64,000 nt of DNA. Origin: CAWJJM01 sp963843275. GTDB taxonomy: Bacteria > Acidobacteriota > Thermoanaerobaculia > Multivoradales > JBCCEF01. Under the pieces are notes generated by a model. That model did no database searches. It saw only the letters and a list, made by a program, of their open reading frames with translations, and was not told the DNA's origin. Location of the stretch: the NCBI GenBank assembly GCA_963843275.1, contig CAWJJM010000009.1:124001-188000 (forward strand), given 5' to 3'. This document shows positions 53,398 to 62,703 of the stretch, one piece after another (positions within the stretch are counted from its first letter, which is position 1; each line of letters begins with the position of its first letter). The translations under genes were made by a program, and so were the position numbers.

Positions 53398-54347
53398 GGC
53401 CGGTCCGCGCCGGCGCCGCGGCCGCCCTCGTCGCCGCCCTCCTCGCCGCGGCCCGGGGCGCGGCCGCGGCCCCGGCGCCTCCCCGGCTCGAGGTCTCCGG
53501 GCCGCCCGCGCTCGCCGCCGACGTCCGGCGGATCGAGGCGCTCGACCCCCGCCGGCTCGCGGGTGCCCTGCGGCTGAGCGGTCTGGAGCGGCCGGGGCCG
53601 CCGATCCGCGTCGTCCTGGTGCCCGAGGACGCCCCGGTGGCGCGCGCCACGCCGCCGTGGATCGCCGGGTTCGCCAGCGGCCCCGAGGCGCCGGTGGTGC
53701 TCTTCCCGGCGCGGGCGGCGGCCTACCCGTACGACTCGCTCGAGGAGCTGCTCCAGCACGAGGTGGCCCACGTGCTGGTGGATCGCGCCGCGGGGGGACG
53801 CCCGGTGCCGCGCTGGCTCCACGAGGGGATCGCGATGACCGCCGGCGGGGCCTGGGGCCTGGAGGACCGCGCCCGCTTCACGCTCGCCGTCGCCGGGCGC
53901 CACGCGGTCCCCCTGGCGGCGCTGCCCCGGCTCTTCGCCGGCGGCCGCGCCGAGGCGGAGCGCGCCTACGCCATCGCCGGCGCCTTCACCCGCGACCTGT
54001 TGCAGCGGCACGGCCCGGGGGTCACCGGTGCCATCCTGGCCGGGGTCGCCGCCGGGCTCCCCTTCGACGACGCGTTCCGCCGCGCCGTCGGGGAGTCGCT
54101 GCCCGCCGCCGAGACGGCCTTCTGGCGGCGGCAGACCCGGTGGCTCCGCTGGTTGCCGCTGGCGACCAGCTCGACGGTGCTGTGGATCGGTGTCACGCTG
54201 TTGGCGTTGTGGGCGATCCGCCGCCGGCGGGCCCGCGACGCCGAGCTGGCGGCGCGGTGGGAGCGCGAGGAGGAGGCCGCCGCCGAGCGCGTCCGCCGGT
54301 CCGGGGTGGGGCCCGGCGACGGCGGCGGGGACCGCTGGGTCCACTGA
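53394..54347 (+). CDS. membrane-bound peptidase MA-like gluzincin
   Basis: About 317 residues. A signal-like segment (AAAALVAALLAAARGAAAAP) is followed by a soluble domain with HEVAH in LEELLQHEVAHVLVD and a downstream WLHEGIAMTAGG that supplies the third ligand in MA-clan peptidases. A C-terminal membrane helix (TSSTVLWIGVTLLALWAI) and a charged cytosolic tail follow. No ATG, GTG or TTG precedes the signal segment; a CTG overlapping the SDR stop codon (CTGA, 53394) is the nearest candidate. Start confidence is low. It probably forms an operon with the SDR gene. Confidence 0.75.
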   Translation: MRPVRAGAAAALVAALLAAARGAAAAPAPPRLEVSGPPALAADVRRIEALDPRRLAGALRLSGLERPGPPIRVVLVPEDAPVARATPPWIAGFASGPEAPVVLFPARAAAYPYDSLEELLQHEVAHVLVDRAAGGRPVPRWLHEGIAMTAGGAWGLEDRARFTLAVAGRHAVPLAALPRLFAGGRAEAERAYAIAGAFTRDLLQRHGPGVTGAILAGVAAGLPFDDAFRRAVGESLPAAETAFWRRQTRWLRWLPLATSSTVLWIGVTLLALWAIRRRRARDAELAARWEREEEAAAERVRRSGVGPGDGGGDRWVH

Positions 54348-54456
54348 TCCGGGAGCGGATCTTGCACTTCCGGCCACCGGCCGCGCGGCGAGCCCGCGGG
54401 AGGTGAGGCGCGGCCGCCGCGGCACGTTCGAGGATCTCGAGGACAGGAGACGGAGG

Positions 54457-55854
54457 ATGGCGGAGTACGACGGCAAGAAGAAGTTCGCGGGCTGCATGAC
54501 CCGCACGGTGCTGGTGATCGCCCTGGTGGTGGTGGCGGTCGTGGCCCTGGCGAGCCTGCGGGTGGGGGACACGCCCCGGATCCGCATCGAGCCGGCGCAG
54601 AAGGGCATCGGGGCGCGCACCCCCGTCGACGTCCACGTCGCCGCCGCCGGGCGCGGGCTGGCCGGCGTGCGGGTCGAGCTGGTGCAGGGCGACCGGCGGC
54701 AGGTGGTCGCCGAGAAGGACTACACGCCGCGGCCGGCGTGGGCCTTCTGGGGCCCGCGCACCGAGGAGGACACGCTCCACGTCGAGGTGGGGCGCGACAC
54801 CGTCGAGCACCTCGAGAGCGGCGACGCGACCGTCCGGGTGGTGGCCGAGCGCGCCGGCACCTGGGTGCGCCACCCGGCGCCGGCGGTCGAGGAGGTGACG
54901 CTGCCGGTGCGGCTCACCCCGCCCTCGCTGCAGGTGATCTCGAACCAGCACTACGTCACCCAGGGGGGCAGCGAGGTCGTGGTCTTCCGGGTCGGCGAGA
55001 CCGCGGTCAAGAGCGGCGTCCAGGCCGGCGACTGGTGGTTCCCGGGCTTTCCCCTGCCGGGCGGCGGCGCCGCCGAGCGGTTCGCGTTGTTCGCGGTGCC
55101 CTACGACGTCGACGACCTGGCGAAGGTCCGCCTGGTGGCGGTCGACGACGTCGGCAACCGCGCCGAGACCGGCTTCATCGACCGCTTCACCCGCAAGCCG
55201 CCCTCGGAGGGGGAGATCCAGCTCACCGACGGCTTCATGAACCGGGTGGTCCCGGAGATCGTCAGCAACACCCCCGGCTTCCCCGACCAGGGCGGCGTGC
55301 TCGAGAACTACGTCTACATCAACCGCGAGCTGCGCAAGAAGAACCGGGCCGAGCTCAAGCGCCTGGCCGGCGCGTCGGTGCACGAGTTCCTCTGGCACCA
55401 GCCGTTCCTGCCGATGCCGAACGGCAAGGTGATGTCGCCCTTCGCCACCCACCGGACCTACGTCTACCAGGACCGCAAGGTGGACGAGGAGTACCACCTC
55501 GGCTACGACCTGGCCTCGGTCCAGCAGGCGGCGGTGCCGGCCGCGAACCGCGGCAAGGTGGTGCATGCCGGGTTCCTCGGCATCTACGGCAACGCCGTCA
55601 TCCTCGACCACGGCTACGGCCTGCTCAGCCTTTACGGACACCTGTCGTCGATCGACGTGCAGGAAGGGCAGATGGTGGAGCGCGGCCAGCAGATCGGCCA
55701 CACCGGGTCGACCGGGCTGGCCGGCGGCGACCACCTGCACTTCGGGATCGTCCTCGACGGGCTCCCGGTCAACCCGGTGGAGTACTGGGACCGTCACTGG
55801 CTGACCGACCGACTGTCGCGCAAGCTGGGCGACGCCTGGAATCTCCAGGACTAG
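54457..55854 (+). CDS. membrane-anchored M23 family peptidase
   Basis: 465 residues. An N-terminal membrane anchor (TVLVIALVVVAVVALASL) precedes about 300 residues of beta-rich domain and a C-terminal LytM/M23 domain. The zinc ligands are in YHLGYDLASV (HxxxD) and DHLHFGIVLDG (HxH), with the family's GHTGSTG just before. M23 enzymes cut peptidoglycan peptide bridges or regulate amidases; the domain should face the periplasm. ATG 54457 has GGAGACGGAGG upstream. It follows the MA peptidase by 109 bp in the same direction. Confidence 0.92.
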   Translation: MAEYDGKKKFAGCMTRTVLVIALVVVAVVALASLRVGDTPRIRIEPAQKGIGARTPVDVHVAAAGRGLAGVRVELVQGDRRQVVAEKDYTPRPAWAFWGPRTEEDTLHVEVGRDTVEHLESGDATVRVVAERAGTWVRHPAPAVEEVTLPVRLTPPSLQVISNQHYVTQGGSEVVVFRVGETAVKSGVQAGDWWFPGFPLPGGGAAERFALFAVPYDVDDLAKVRLVAVDDVGNRAETGFIDRFTRKPPSEGEIQLTDGFMNRVVPEIVSNTPGFPDQGGVLENYVYINRELRKKNRAELKRLAGASVHEFLWHQPFLPMPNGKVMSPFATHRTYVYQDRKVDEEYHLGYDLASVQQAAVPAANRGKVVHAGFLGIYGNAVILDHGYGLLSLYGHLSSIDVQEGQMVERGQQIGHTGSTGLAGGDHLHFGIVLDGLPVNPVEYWDRHWLTDRLSRKLGDAWNLQD

Positions 55855-56008
55855 TCCGCGGCCGGCGGGGCGTGCACGGGTTGTGCAACGACCCCCCGGC
55901 AAGCCCGGTTCGACCGGCGCGTGGCGGTTTCTCCTCCACCGACGTCACAACGGACCACCGCCGGCGGGCCGGGCCTTCTTCCGAACCCGATCCTCGCCGG
56001 AGGTCCCG

Positions 56009-57151
56009 ATGTCCGATTCCCACCCCCGCGCCGACCGCCCCGCGGCGACCGGCGCCCGTCTCGAGAACCGCCCGGTCGCCCTGCACGCCGGCCGCCTGCG
56101 CAACCCTCGGCCGGCCGCGCCCGGCGCGCCGCCGCCCGCCGGCGCCGGCCGCGCCGCCGCCCTGGCGGCCCTCCTCGCCGCCGGGGCGGGCGCCGGCCTG
56201 TGGGCGCTGCGCCGCGCCGGATCGGGGCTCCCTCCGGTGTACGCCAGCCTCCCGGTCGAGGGGCGCCGGTTCCCCTGGCGCGGGCAGCGGGTGATCTTCT
56301 ACGAGCGGGGGGAGGGGGCACCGGTGGTGCTGGTCCATTCCATCCACGCCGCCGCCTCCGCGTGGGAGTTCCGCGGCCTGTTCGACCGCCTGGCGTCCGA
56401 TCACCGCGTGCTGGCCTACGACCTGCTCGGATTCGGCGCCTCCGACCGGCCGGCGCGCGCCTACCGCGCCGGCGATTTCGTCGAGCTGCTCGCCGACTTC
56501 CTGCGCGAGCGGGCGGGGGCGCCGGCGCACGTGGTCGCCGTCTCGCTCTCCGGGGCCCACGCGCTGCGGGTCGCCCGCCGCCACCCGGAGCGCCTACGCT
56601 CGCTCACCCTGATCAACCCCACCGGCCGGGTGACGCTGAGCGCGGCGCAGCGCCCGGCGGGCCGCCTGGTCGAGGCCCTGCTGCGCTCTCCGGTCCTCGG
56701 CGAGGCGCTGTTCCACGGCCTGGTGTCGCGCCCGTCGCTGCGCTTCTACGACGGGCGCATCGCCGGCGACGGGCAACCTCCCGACGGGCGCCGCGTCGAC
56801 CACCACTACCGGACCGCCCACCAGCCCAACGCCCGGTTCGCGCCCGCCGCCTTCGTGGGCGGCGCGCTGTCGCTCGACGTCTCCGCCGACCTCGCGGCGC
56901 TGGCGGTGCCGACGCTGGCGCTGTGGACGCCCCGCAACGGCTTCCAGGACACCGCGGCCGAGAGCCGGGCCTTCGCCGGGGTCAACCCGCACCTGGCGAG
57001 CCGCACGCTCCCCGGCCGCGGCGCGCTGCCGCACGAGGAGGCGCCGGACGAGACGGCGGCGCTGCTGCGGGAGTGGTGGGAGACGGCGGCGGCGCCGGGG
57101 CCGGGCGCCGGGGCGGACGAAACCGCCGCCGCCCCGCCCTCCGGCGGCTAG
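56009..57151 (+). CDS. alpha/beta hydrolase with N-terminal membrane anchor
   Basis: 380 residues. A disordered basic N-terminus and a membrane helix (AALAALLAAGAGAGLWAL) precede an alpha/beta hydrolase fold. The oxyanion HG-like motif is VVLVHSIHAAASAWEF. The nucleophile elbow is VVAVSLSGAHAL (SxSxG-like rather than GxSxG). The Asp region is LALWTPRNGFQD and the His lies near GRGALPHEEAPDE. The substrate is unknown. ATG 56009 has CGGAGGT upstream. Tail residues from about 365 are low-complexity. Confidence 0.85.
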   Translation: MSDSHPRADRPAATGARLENRPVALHAGRLRNPRPAAPGAPPPAGAGRAAALAALLAAGAGAGLWALRRAGSGLPPVYASLPVEGRRFPWRGQRVIFYERGEGAPVVLVHSIHAAASAWEFRGLFDRLASDHRVLAYDLLGFGASDRPARAYRAGDFVELLADFLRERAGAPAHVVAVSLSGAHALRVARRHPERLRSLTLINPTGRVTLSAAQRPAGRLVEALLRSPVLGEALFHGLVSRPSLRFYDGRIAGDGQPPDGRRVDHHYRTAHQPNARFAPAAFVGGALSLDVSADLAALAVPTLALWTPRNGFQDTAAESRAFAGVNPHLASRTLPGRGALPHEEAPDETAALLREWWETAAAPGPGAGADETAAAPPSGG

Positions 57152-57188
57152 AACCCTCGGCCGCTGCCGGAACCGCGGCGCGCCCGCC

Positions 57189-58077
57189 CTAGGCGGTGAG
57201 CACGTCGACGCCGCCCGCGACGACGGCGACGGTGTGCTCCCACTGCGCGGAGAGCTTGCCGTCGGCGGTGACGGCGGTCCAGCCGTCGGGGAGCATCTTC
57301 ACCCGCCAGGTCCCCTGGTTGATCATCGGCTCGATGGTGAAGACCATCCCCGGGACCAGCGGGTCGCCGGTGCCGGCGCGGCCGTAGTGGGGCACGAAGG
57401 GCTCCTCGTGGAAGCCGCGGCCGATGCCGTGGCCCCCGAAGGTGCGCACCACCGAGTAGCCGTGCTCGCGGGCGTGCGCCTCGATGGCGGCGCCGATGTC
57501 GCCGAGCCGCCCGCCGGGGCGCACCTGCGCGATGCCGAGCTCGAGGCACTCGCGGGTCACCCGCACCAGCCGCGCCGCCTCGGCGCCGATCTCGCCCACC
57601 GCGTACATGCGGCTGGCGTCGCCGTAGAAGTCGTCGAGGATGGAGGTGACGTCGACGTTGACGATGTCGCCCTCGACCAGGGCCCGGTCGCCGGGGATGC
57701 CGTGGCAGACGACCTCGTTGATCGAGGTGCACACGCGACTTCGGGAAGCCCTTGTAGTCGAGGGAGGCGGGGATGCCGCCCGCGGCCGTCGTGGCGCGGT
57801 GGACCCAGCCGTCGATCTCGCCGGTGGTCACCCCGGGGACGATGCGGTCCTCGAGGTCGTCGAGGATGCTGCGGGTGAGCTGGCCGGCCCGCCGGATCCC
57901 CTCGATCTCCTCGGCGGTCTTGAGCACGATCCCCGCCCGGGCCGGCGGTGCCGCCACCGGCTGCGGGCCCTTGGCCACGCGGTCGGCGGCGAGGTGGCAG
58001 CGCTTGTACTTCCTGCCGCTGCCGCACCAGCAGGGGTCGTTGCGTCCGAGCTTGCGCTCCGCGCCGGGCTCGCTCAT
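57189..58077 (-). CDS. map: methionine aminopeptidase with SEC-C zinc motif, one-base frameshift at 57735
   Basis: About 295 residues after removing one base. The N-terminal SEC-C motif RNDPCWCGSGRKYKRCH is followed by a type I MetAP domain: VLKTAEEIEGIRRAGQL, TSINEVVCHGIPG, DVTSILDDFYGDASRM, GGHGIGRGFHEEP and FTIEPMIN. It removes the initiator methionine. Between FPKS and VCTSINEV the sequence has TCG-C-GTG, one extra base. ATG 58077 overlaps the stop codon of the upstream metallo-hydrolase gene (ATGA). A TACAAT box 6 nt upstream may give a second, leaderless transcript. As an essential gene it is probably intact in the cell. Confidence 0.93.
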
Positions 58078-59053
58078 CCGCCCATTGTAGCGGCCGGCAC
58101 CGGCCAACGCTCCCCGACCGCGAGCACGTGCACCCGCGGGTCGCCGCCGCGGGCCGCGACCACCCGCCGCAGCACCTCCGGGGCCAGGTCCACCGGCTCG
58201 TCGGTGAGGTCGAAGCACCCCAGTGCATCGGCAGCAGGTGGCGGGCGCCGAGATCGAGGAAGGCGCGATAGGCCTCGGCCGGGTCCATGTGCTGGTAGGC
58301 CATGAACCAGCGCGGCTCGTACGCGCCGATCGGCAGCAGGGCGACGTCGATGCCGGGGAAGCGGCGTCCGATCTCGCGGAAGCCGGCGAAGTACCCGCTG
58401 TCGCCGGCGAAGTAGGTGCGGCGGGGCCCGGCGTCGAGCAGCCACGAGCACCACAGGCTGGCGTCGCGCTTCTGCGACAGGCGGTTGGACCAGTGCTGGG
58501 CCGGCAGGCAGGTCAGCGTCCAGCCGCCGCGGCGGACGCTCTGCCACCAGTCGAGCTCCTCGACCCGCTCCACCCCGCGGCGGCGGAGCCACGCCGCCAT
58601 CCCCAGCGGCACCAGCCACTCGACCCGGTCGCCGAGCCGCTCCACGGTCCAGCGGTCGAGGTGGTCGTAGTGGTTGTGCGAGAGCACCGCGAGCGAGCCC
58701 CGCGGCACCGCGGCGAGCGGCAGACCCGGGGGGACCCGGCGCCGCGGGAGCAGGGCGCGGGGGCCGAAGTGGGGGTCGGTCAGGACCACGCCGCCGGCGT
58801 CCTCGAGCGCGAAGCTGGCGTGGCCGATCCAGGTCACCGCCGGGCCGTCGCCGGCGCCGAGCCGCGCCGGGCCCTCGACCCGCGGCACCACCGGCGGCCG
58901 GCTCTTGTCGTAGGCGTTCCGCGACAGCCACCAGCGCAGCACCGCCCACGGACCGTGCGGCGGCCGGCGCCAGGGGTTGAAGAACGCCCCCGGGGCCCCG
59001 TGCGGTGCGTAGAGCGCGGCGGCCTCGGGGGGAGCGTCGGCGGGCGGATCCAT
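58074..59053 (-). CDS. metallo-beta-lactamase-fold hydrolase (UlaG/NAPE-PLD-like), one-base frameshift near 58215
   Basis: About 326 residues when one missing base near 58215 is restored. The metal motif is VLSHNHYDHLD. ALEDAGGVVLTDPHFGPRA, TYFAGDSGYF and LLPMHWG follow; the frame then continues FDLTDEPVDLAPEVLRRVV to the stop codon. This group includes NAPE-phospholipase D-like and L-ascorbate-6-phosphate lactonase-like enzymes; the substrate is unknown. A TATCAT box ends 9 nt before ATG 59053. The stop codon overlaps the map start codon. Divergent from the GT-C gene with only 41 bp between starts. Confidence 0.85.
58084..58089 (-). promoter_or_regulatory. internal -10 box before map
   Basis: TACAAT on the minus strand, 6 nt before the map ATG, inside the last codons of the metallo-hydrolase gene. 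Confidence 0.35.
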
Positions 59054-59062
59054 GCCGGCGCC

Positions 59063-59068
59063 ATGATA
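59063..59068 (-). promoter_or_regulatory. -10 box of the metallo-hydrolase/map operon
   Basis: TATCAT on the minus strand, 9 nt before ATG 59053. Confidence 0.4.
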
Positions 59069-59080
59069 GTCGGGGGCGGA

Positions 59081-59086
59081 TACGAT
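59081..59086 (+). promoter_or_regulatory. -10 box of the GT-C gene
   Basis: TACGAT, 8 nt before ATG 59095. With the box at 59063 it makes a 41-bp spacer with two divergent leaderless starts. Confidence 0.45.
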
Positions 59087-59094
59087 CGACACCG

Positions 59095-60693
59095 ATGACG
59101 GTCGCGGTCCGCAGCGGTGCGGCGCGGTGCCCGCCGGACGGGCTCGGCCGCCGGGAGCTCGCCGGGCTCGCCGCCCTGGCCCTGGCCGTGCGCCTGATCG
59201 GCCTCGGCAGCTCGTCGCTGTGGCTCGACGAGGTCCTGCTGATGGTGCGGGCGACGGCGGGCGGACCGGCGGCGGTGTGGGCCGCCTGCCGGGCCAACGC
59301 CGAGCACCCGCCCCTGTCGGCGCTGGCCGCGGCGGTCGTCCACGCCGCCGGTGCCGGCGAGGTGGGGCAGCGCCTGGTGACCGTCGTCCTGGGGGCCGCC
59401 ACCGTGGTTCTCCTCGCCGCCTGGACCGCGCGCCGCTTCGACCGTCCGGCGGGTTGGTGGCCGGTCTCTGCGCGGCGCTGCTGCCTTTCCACGTCCGCTA
59501 CTCCCAGGAGCTGCGCCCGTACCCGTGGCTGCTCCTCTTCGCCGCCCTGACCCTGCTCGCCGCCGAGCGTCTGCTGGCCCGCCCGGGAGCGGGTCCGACG
59601 CTGCTCCTGGCGGCGACGATCGCCGGCGGTCTGTACACCCACCTGCTCTACCCGCTGGTCCTCTTGCCGGTCCTGGTGCTGCTGGGCGAGCCGGCGCTGG
59701 CGCGCGACCGGCGGCGGGCCGCCGCCGGGCGGCGGGCGCTCGTCCGCCTGGCCGCGGCGGCGGGGCTGGCGCTGGTCGCCTTCGCCCCGTGGGCACCGGC
59801 GATCGTCAAGGCCGCGGGCCGCGTGCCGCCGGTGGGCGCCGCCCACTGGGGGTGGGCACGGGTGGCGTCCCGCTGGGAGTTCCTGACCACCGCCGGGCTC
59901 GAGGGGGACCGCCTCGGCTGGGCGGGCGTCCTGGCGGCGGCCCTGGCGGCGCTGGGGCTGGTCGCCGCCGTGCGGCGCACCGCCGGGCGCGCAGCGGTGG
60001 TCGGGCTGGCGGCGGGCACGGTCGGCGTCGAGGTCGTCCTCGTCCTCCGGGGCCACTGGACGAGCGGGCGCTACGACATGGTGGGCTGGCTCTTCGTGCC
60101 GGTCCTGATCGGGGTCGGCGCCGCCACCCTGGCGCGTCGCCCGGGGCGGCTCGGCCGGTGGCTCGCCGTCGCGGCCGTCGGCGCCCTGCTGGTCGGCGAG
60201 TCGGCGGGCCTGGCCCGCTACCTGCGGCGGGGGCGGCCGCACTGGGACGCGGGTGGCGCGGACGGTCGGGGAGCTGCGGCGGTCCGGAGATCCGGTGCTG
60301 GTCGAGAACGAGTGGGTCCGCATCTGCCTGGGCTGGTACCTGCAGGGCCCCGGTTTTCTCGGCCGCGCCGCCGAGGACGGAGCCCCGCGGGTCGCGCGCG
60401 GGGTGGCCGGGGTCGAGAGCCGCTGGCCGCGCGGGCGGGGGGCGGTGCTGGTCCTCGGGCGCCAGCCGCGCCAGCGGTCGCTCCGCCGGTGGGCCCGGCG
60501 CTTCCCCGACGTGGTGCGGTTCCCGCGCACCGGCTGCCGCGTCGTCGCCCTGGATCCGGGACGGCGGGGTGCGTCCCCCGGGGCGGCCGCGGCCGGGCCG
60601 GGACCGGCGGTGGGAGCCGAGGACGTCCCCGGCGAACGCCTCCTGGCCGCCCTGGAGCGCTTGCGGTGGCCGGCTGGGGGCGGCGGGCGATGA
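59095..60693 (+). CDS. GT-C membrane glycosyltransferase (GT39/ArnT-like), two frameshifts
   Basis: About 532 residues after fixing one missing base near 59455 and one extra G near 60249. The first luminal loop has the catalytic-type acidic pair in SSLWLDEVLLMVRA. Then LSALAAAVVHAAGAGEVGQR, PFHVRYSQELRPYPWLLLFA and about nine more hydrophobic segments. The C-terminal soluble part starts ARTVGELRRSGDPVLVENEW. Such enzymes move sugars from polyprenyl phosphates to lipids or proteins on the outer face of the inner membrane. The two indels compensate in length, but not in frame between them. Confidence 0.8.
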
Positions 60694-60745
60694 GATGATG
60701 GCCCGCGCCGGCGCTCCGCACCCCGCGTCGACGCCGGGAGGACCG

Positions 60746-61858
60746 ATGACCGCCAGGAGCCACGTGATGACCGTCCTGCTCGCCACCCTCCTCGTCCCCG
60801 GGCTGGCCGGGGCCGCCGGCGCGGCCCCCGAGGGCCTCGACGCCGCGGCCGCGGCGCGCTTCGCCCGGCTGGCGCTGGACTGCGTGCACCGGGAGTATCC
60901 GAACAAGATCGCCCACGTCCTCGCCTCCGACGCCGACGTCGCGCCGCCGCGGCGGCTGACGCCGGCCTTCTACGGCTGCTACGACTGGCACTCCTCGGTG
61001 CACGGGCACTGGCTGCTGGTGCGCCTGGCGAGGACCTTTCCCGACGCCCCGTTCGCGGCCGCGGCGCGGCGGGCGGTGGGGGAGAGCCTGACGGCGGAGA
61101 ACATCGCCGGCGAGGTGGCCTACCTCGAAGGGCCGGGGCGGGTCACCTTCGAGCGACCCTACGGCCTGGCGTGGCTGCTCCAGCTCGCCGCCGAGCTGCG
61201 CGAGTGGGACGACCCCGACGCCGCCCGCTGGCGGCAGGCGCTGTCCCCGCTCGAGGGCGCGGCGGCCCGGCGCTTCGCCGACTGGCTGCCCAAGCTCACC
61301 CATCCGATCCGCATCGGCGAGCACGCCCAGACCGCGTTCGCCTTCGGACTGGTGCGCGACTGGGTGGTCACCGCGGGGGACGGCGACCTGCTGGCGCTGC
61401 TCGACCGCCGCATCGGCGACTACTACCTCGGCGACCGCGACTGCCCGCTGGCCTACGAGCCGTCCGGGCAGGACTTCCTCTCCCCCTGCCTGGCCGAGGC
61501 CGACCTGGTGCGGCGGGTGCTGCCGCCGGCCGCCTACGCCGCCTGGCTGGGCGCCTTCCTCCCCTCGGTCCCGCGGGACGGCTCGACCGGATGGCTGGCG
61601 CCGGCGGTGGTGACCGATCCCTCCGACCCGAAGCTGGCCCACCTCGACGGCCTCAACCTGTCGCGGGCCTGGATGCTGGAGGGGATGGCGGCCGGGCTGC
61701 CGGCAGGGGACCCCCGCCGGGCGGCGCTGGAGGCGACCGCGCGCGCCCACCGCGCGGCCGGGTTGGCGGCGGTCACCGGCGAGCACTACGAGGGCGGTCA
61801 CTGGCTGGGCAGCTTCGCCACCTACCTGGTGACCGGCCGCGGCCTGCCGGGGCGGTGA
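60746..61858 (+). CDS. exported DUF2891 protein
   Basis: 370 residues. A signal peptide (VLLATLLVPGLAGAAGA) is followed by a helical domain with FYGCYDWHSSVHGHWLLVRL, RPYGLAWLLQLAAELREW, THPIRIGEHAQTAFAFGLV and LSRAWMLEGMA. These are the conserved blocks of DUF2891, whose fold resembles alpha/alpha-toroid glycosidases; its function is unknown. The location is predicted to be periplasmic. ATG 60746 has GGGAGG upstream; an ATG at 60695 is farther from a good site. It follows the GT-C gene by 52 bp in the same direction. Confidence 0.88.
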   Translation: MTARSHVMTVLLATLLVPGLAGAAGAAPEGLDAAAAARFARLALDCVHREYPNKIAHVLASDADVAPPRRLTPAFYGCYDWHSSVHGHWLLVRLARTFPDAPFAAAARRAVGESLTAENIAGEVAYLEGPGRVTFERPYGLAWLLQLAAELREWDDPDAARWRQALSPLEGAAARRFADWLPKLTHPIRIGEHAQTAFAFGLVRDWVVTAGDGDLLALLDRRIGDYYLGDRDCPLAYEPSGQDFLSPCLAEADLVRRVLPPAAYAAWLGAFLPSVPRDGSTGWLAPAVVTDPSDPKLAHLDGLNLSRAWMLEGMAAGLPAGDPRRAALEATARAHRAAGLAAVTGEHYEGGHWLGSFATYLVTGRGLPGR

Positions 61859-61871
61859 GCCCGGCGGGCAT

Positions 61872-61900
61872 TTGACAGCCACGGTCGGCGGGCGGAGAAT
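61872..61900 (+). promoter_or_regulatory. sigma-70-type promoter of the 61910 gene
   Basis: Perfect -35 TTGACA (61872-61877), 17-bp spacer, GAGAAT as -10 (61895-61900). The expected start is about 3 nt before ATG 61910. Confidence 0.65.
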
Positions 61901-61909
61901 CCACCCTCC

Positions 61910-62275
61910 ATGCCCCACCTCGCCTACAAGGCCCTGCACCTGTTCGGCGCCTTCCTGCTCTTCTCGGGGCTGGGCGCGCTGACCGTCCAGGCGATCTCCG
62001 GCACGGGCCGTGGCACCGGCCGCCGCATCGCCGCCGCCAGCCACGGCCTCGGCCTGCTGGTGCTCGTCGTCACCGGCTTCGGCATGCTGGCCCGCCTGGG
62101 GATCGCCCACGACTGGGCCTTTCCCGCCTGGGTGTGGGGCAAGCTGGTGATCTGGTTCCTGCTCGGCGCGGCGCTGATGGTGCGCCGTTTCCCCGCCGCC
62201 GCCTCCTGGCTGTGGTGGGCCTGGCCGCTGCTCGGTACGTTGGCGGCGTATCTCGCGCTCTACAAGCCCACCTGA
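61910..62275 (+). CDS. small integral membrane protein (SirB/CopD-like)
   Basis: 121 residues with four membrane helices: LHLFGAFLLFSGLGALTVQA, GLGLLVLVVTGFGMLARLGI, WGKLVIWFLLGAALMV and WWAWPLLGTLAAYLAL. His10 and His45 lie at membrane edges and could bind haem or metal, as in SirB/CopD-like families. Function is unknown. No Shine-Dalgarno sequence; the strong promoter gives a leaderless or near-leaderless mRNA. Confidence 0.78.
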   Translation: MPHLAYKALHLFGAFLLFSGLGALTVQAISGTGRGTGRRIAAASHGLGLLVLVVTGFGMLARLGIAHDWAFPAWVWGKLVIWFLLGAALMVRRFPAAASWLWWAWPLLGTLAAYLALYKPT

Positions 62276-62313
62276 CCCTCGCGGCGGATGCGGGGGCGTC
62301 TGCGGCGTCGCTG

Positions 62314-62473
62314 CTCGGTCGGGGGGCCTGCGGCGACCTGATGGTCGCCTCAGCCCCCCTCGCTCGCGCTCCTTGCAGCCACCCCCGCCTCCACCGCGAG
62401 GGTGCCTCCGATCACCGGGCGGGCGTCGCTGCGCTCGCCCGGGCGGCCTCGCGCGGGCTGCGCCCGCTCTCGG
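62314..62473 (+). repeat. intergenic repeat, copy 1
   Basis: About 160 bp, nearly identical to 62521-62680. Inside is the hairpin GGCGACC TGAT GGTCGCC. The 428-bp gap 62276-62703 contains this pair and no convincing gene; open frames across it are low-complexity. Confidence 0.75.
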
Positions 62474-62520
62474 CCGACAGACGGTTGGGGGCACGTTTCC
62501 CGGTCGGATGGATTGCGGCT

Positions 62521-62680
62521 CTCGGTCGGGGGCCTGCGGCGATCTGATGGTCGCCTCAGCCCCCCTCGCTCGCGCTCCTTGCAGCCACCCCCGCCTCCAC
62601 CGCGAGGGTGCCTCCGATCACCGGGCGGGGCGTCGCTGCGCTCGCCCCGGGGGCCTCGCGCGGGCTGCGCCCGCTCTCGG
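62521..62680 (+). repeat. intergenic repeat, copy 2
   Basis: Second direct copy, 207 bp after the first. The hairpin stem here is GGCGATC/GGTCGCC, a change that keeps pairing through G-T. Positions 62627-62659 recur inverted at 9148-9180 with one mismatch. Confidence 0.75.
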
Positions 62681-62703
62681 GCCGGGGAGGGGGGAGGGGG
62701 CCT

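Noticed and set aside
62276..62703. Open frames across the duplicated intergenic region
   Set aside because: They are long only because of GC richness, repeat the same peptide twice, and lack start signals or family resemblance.
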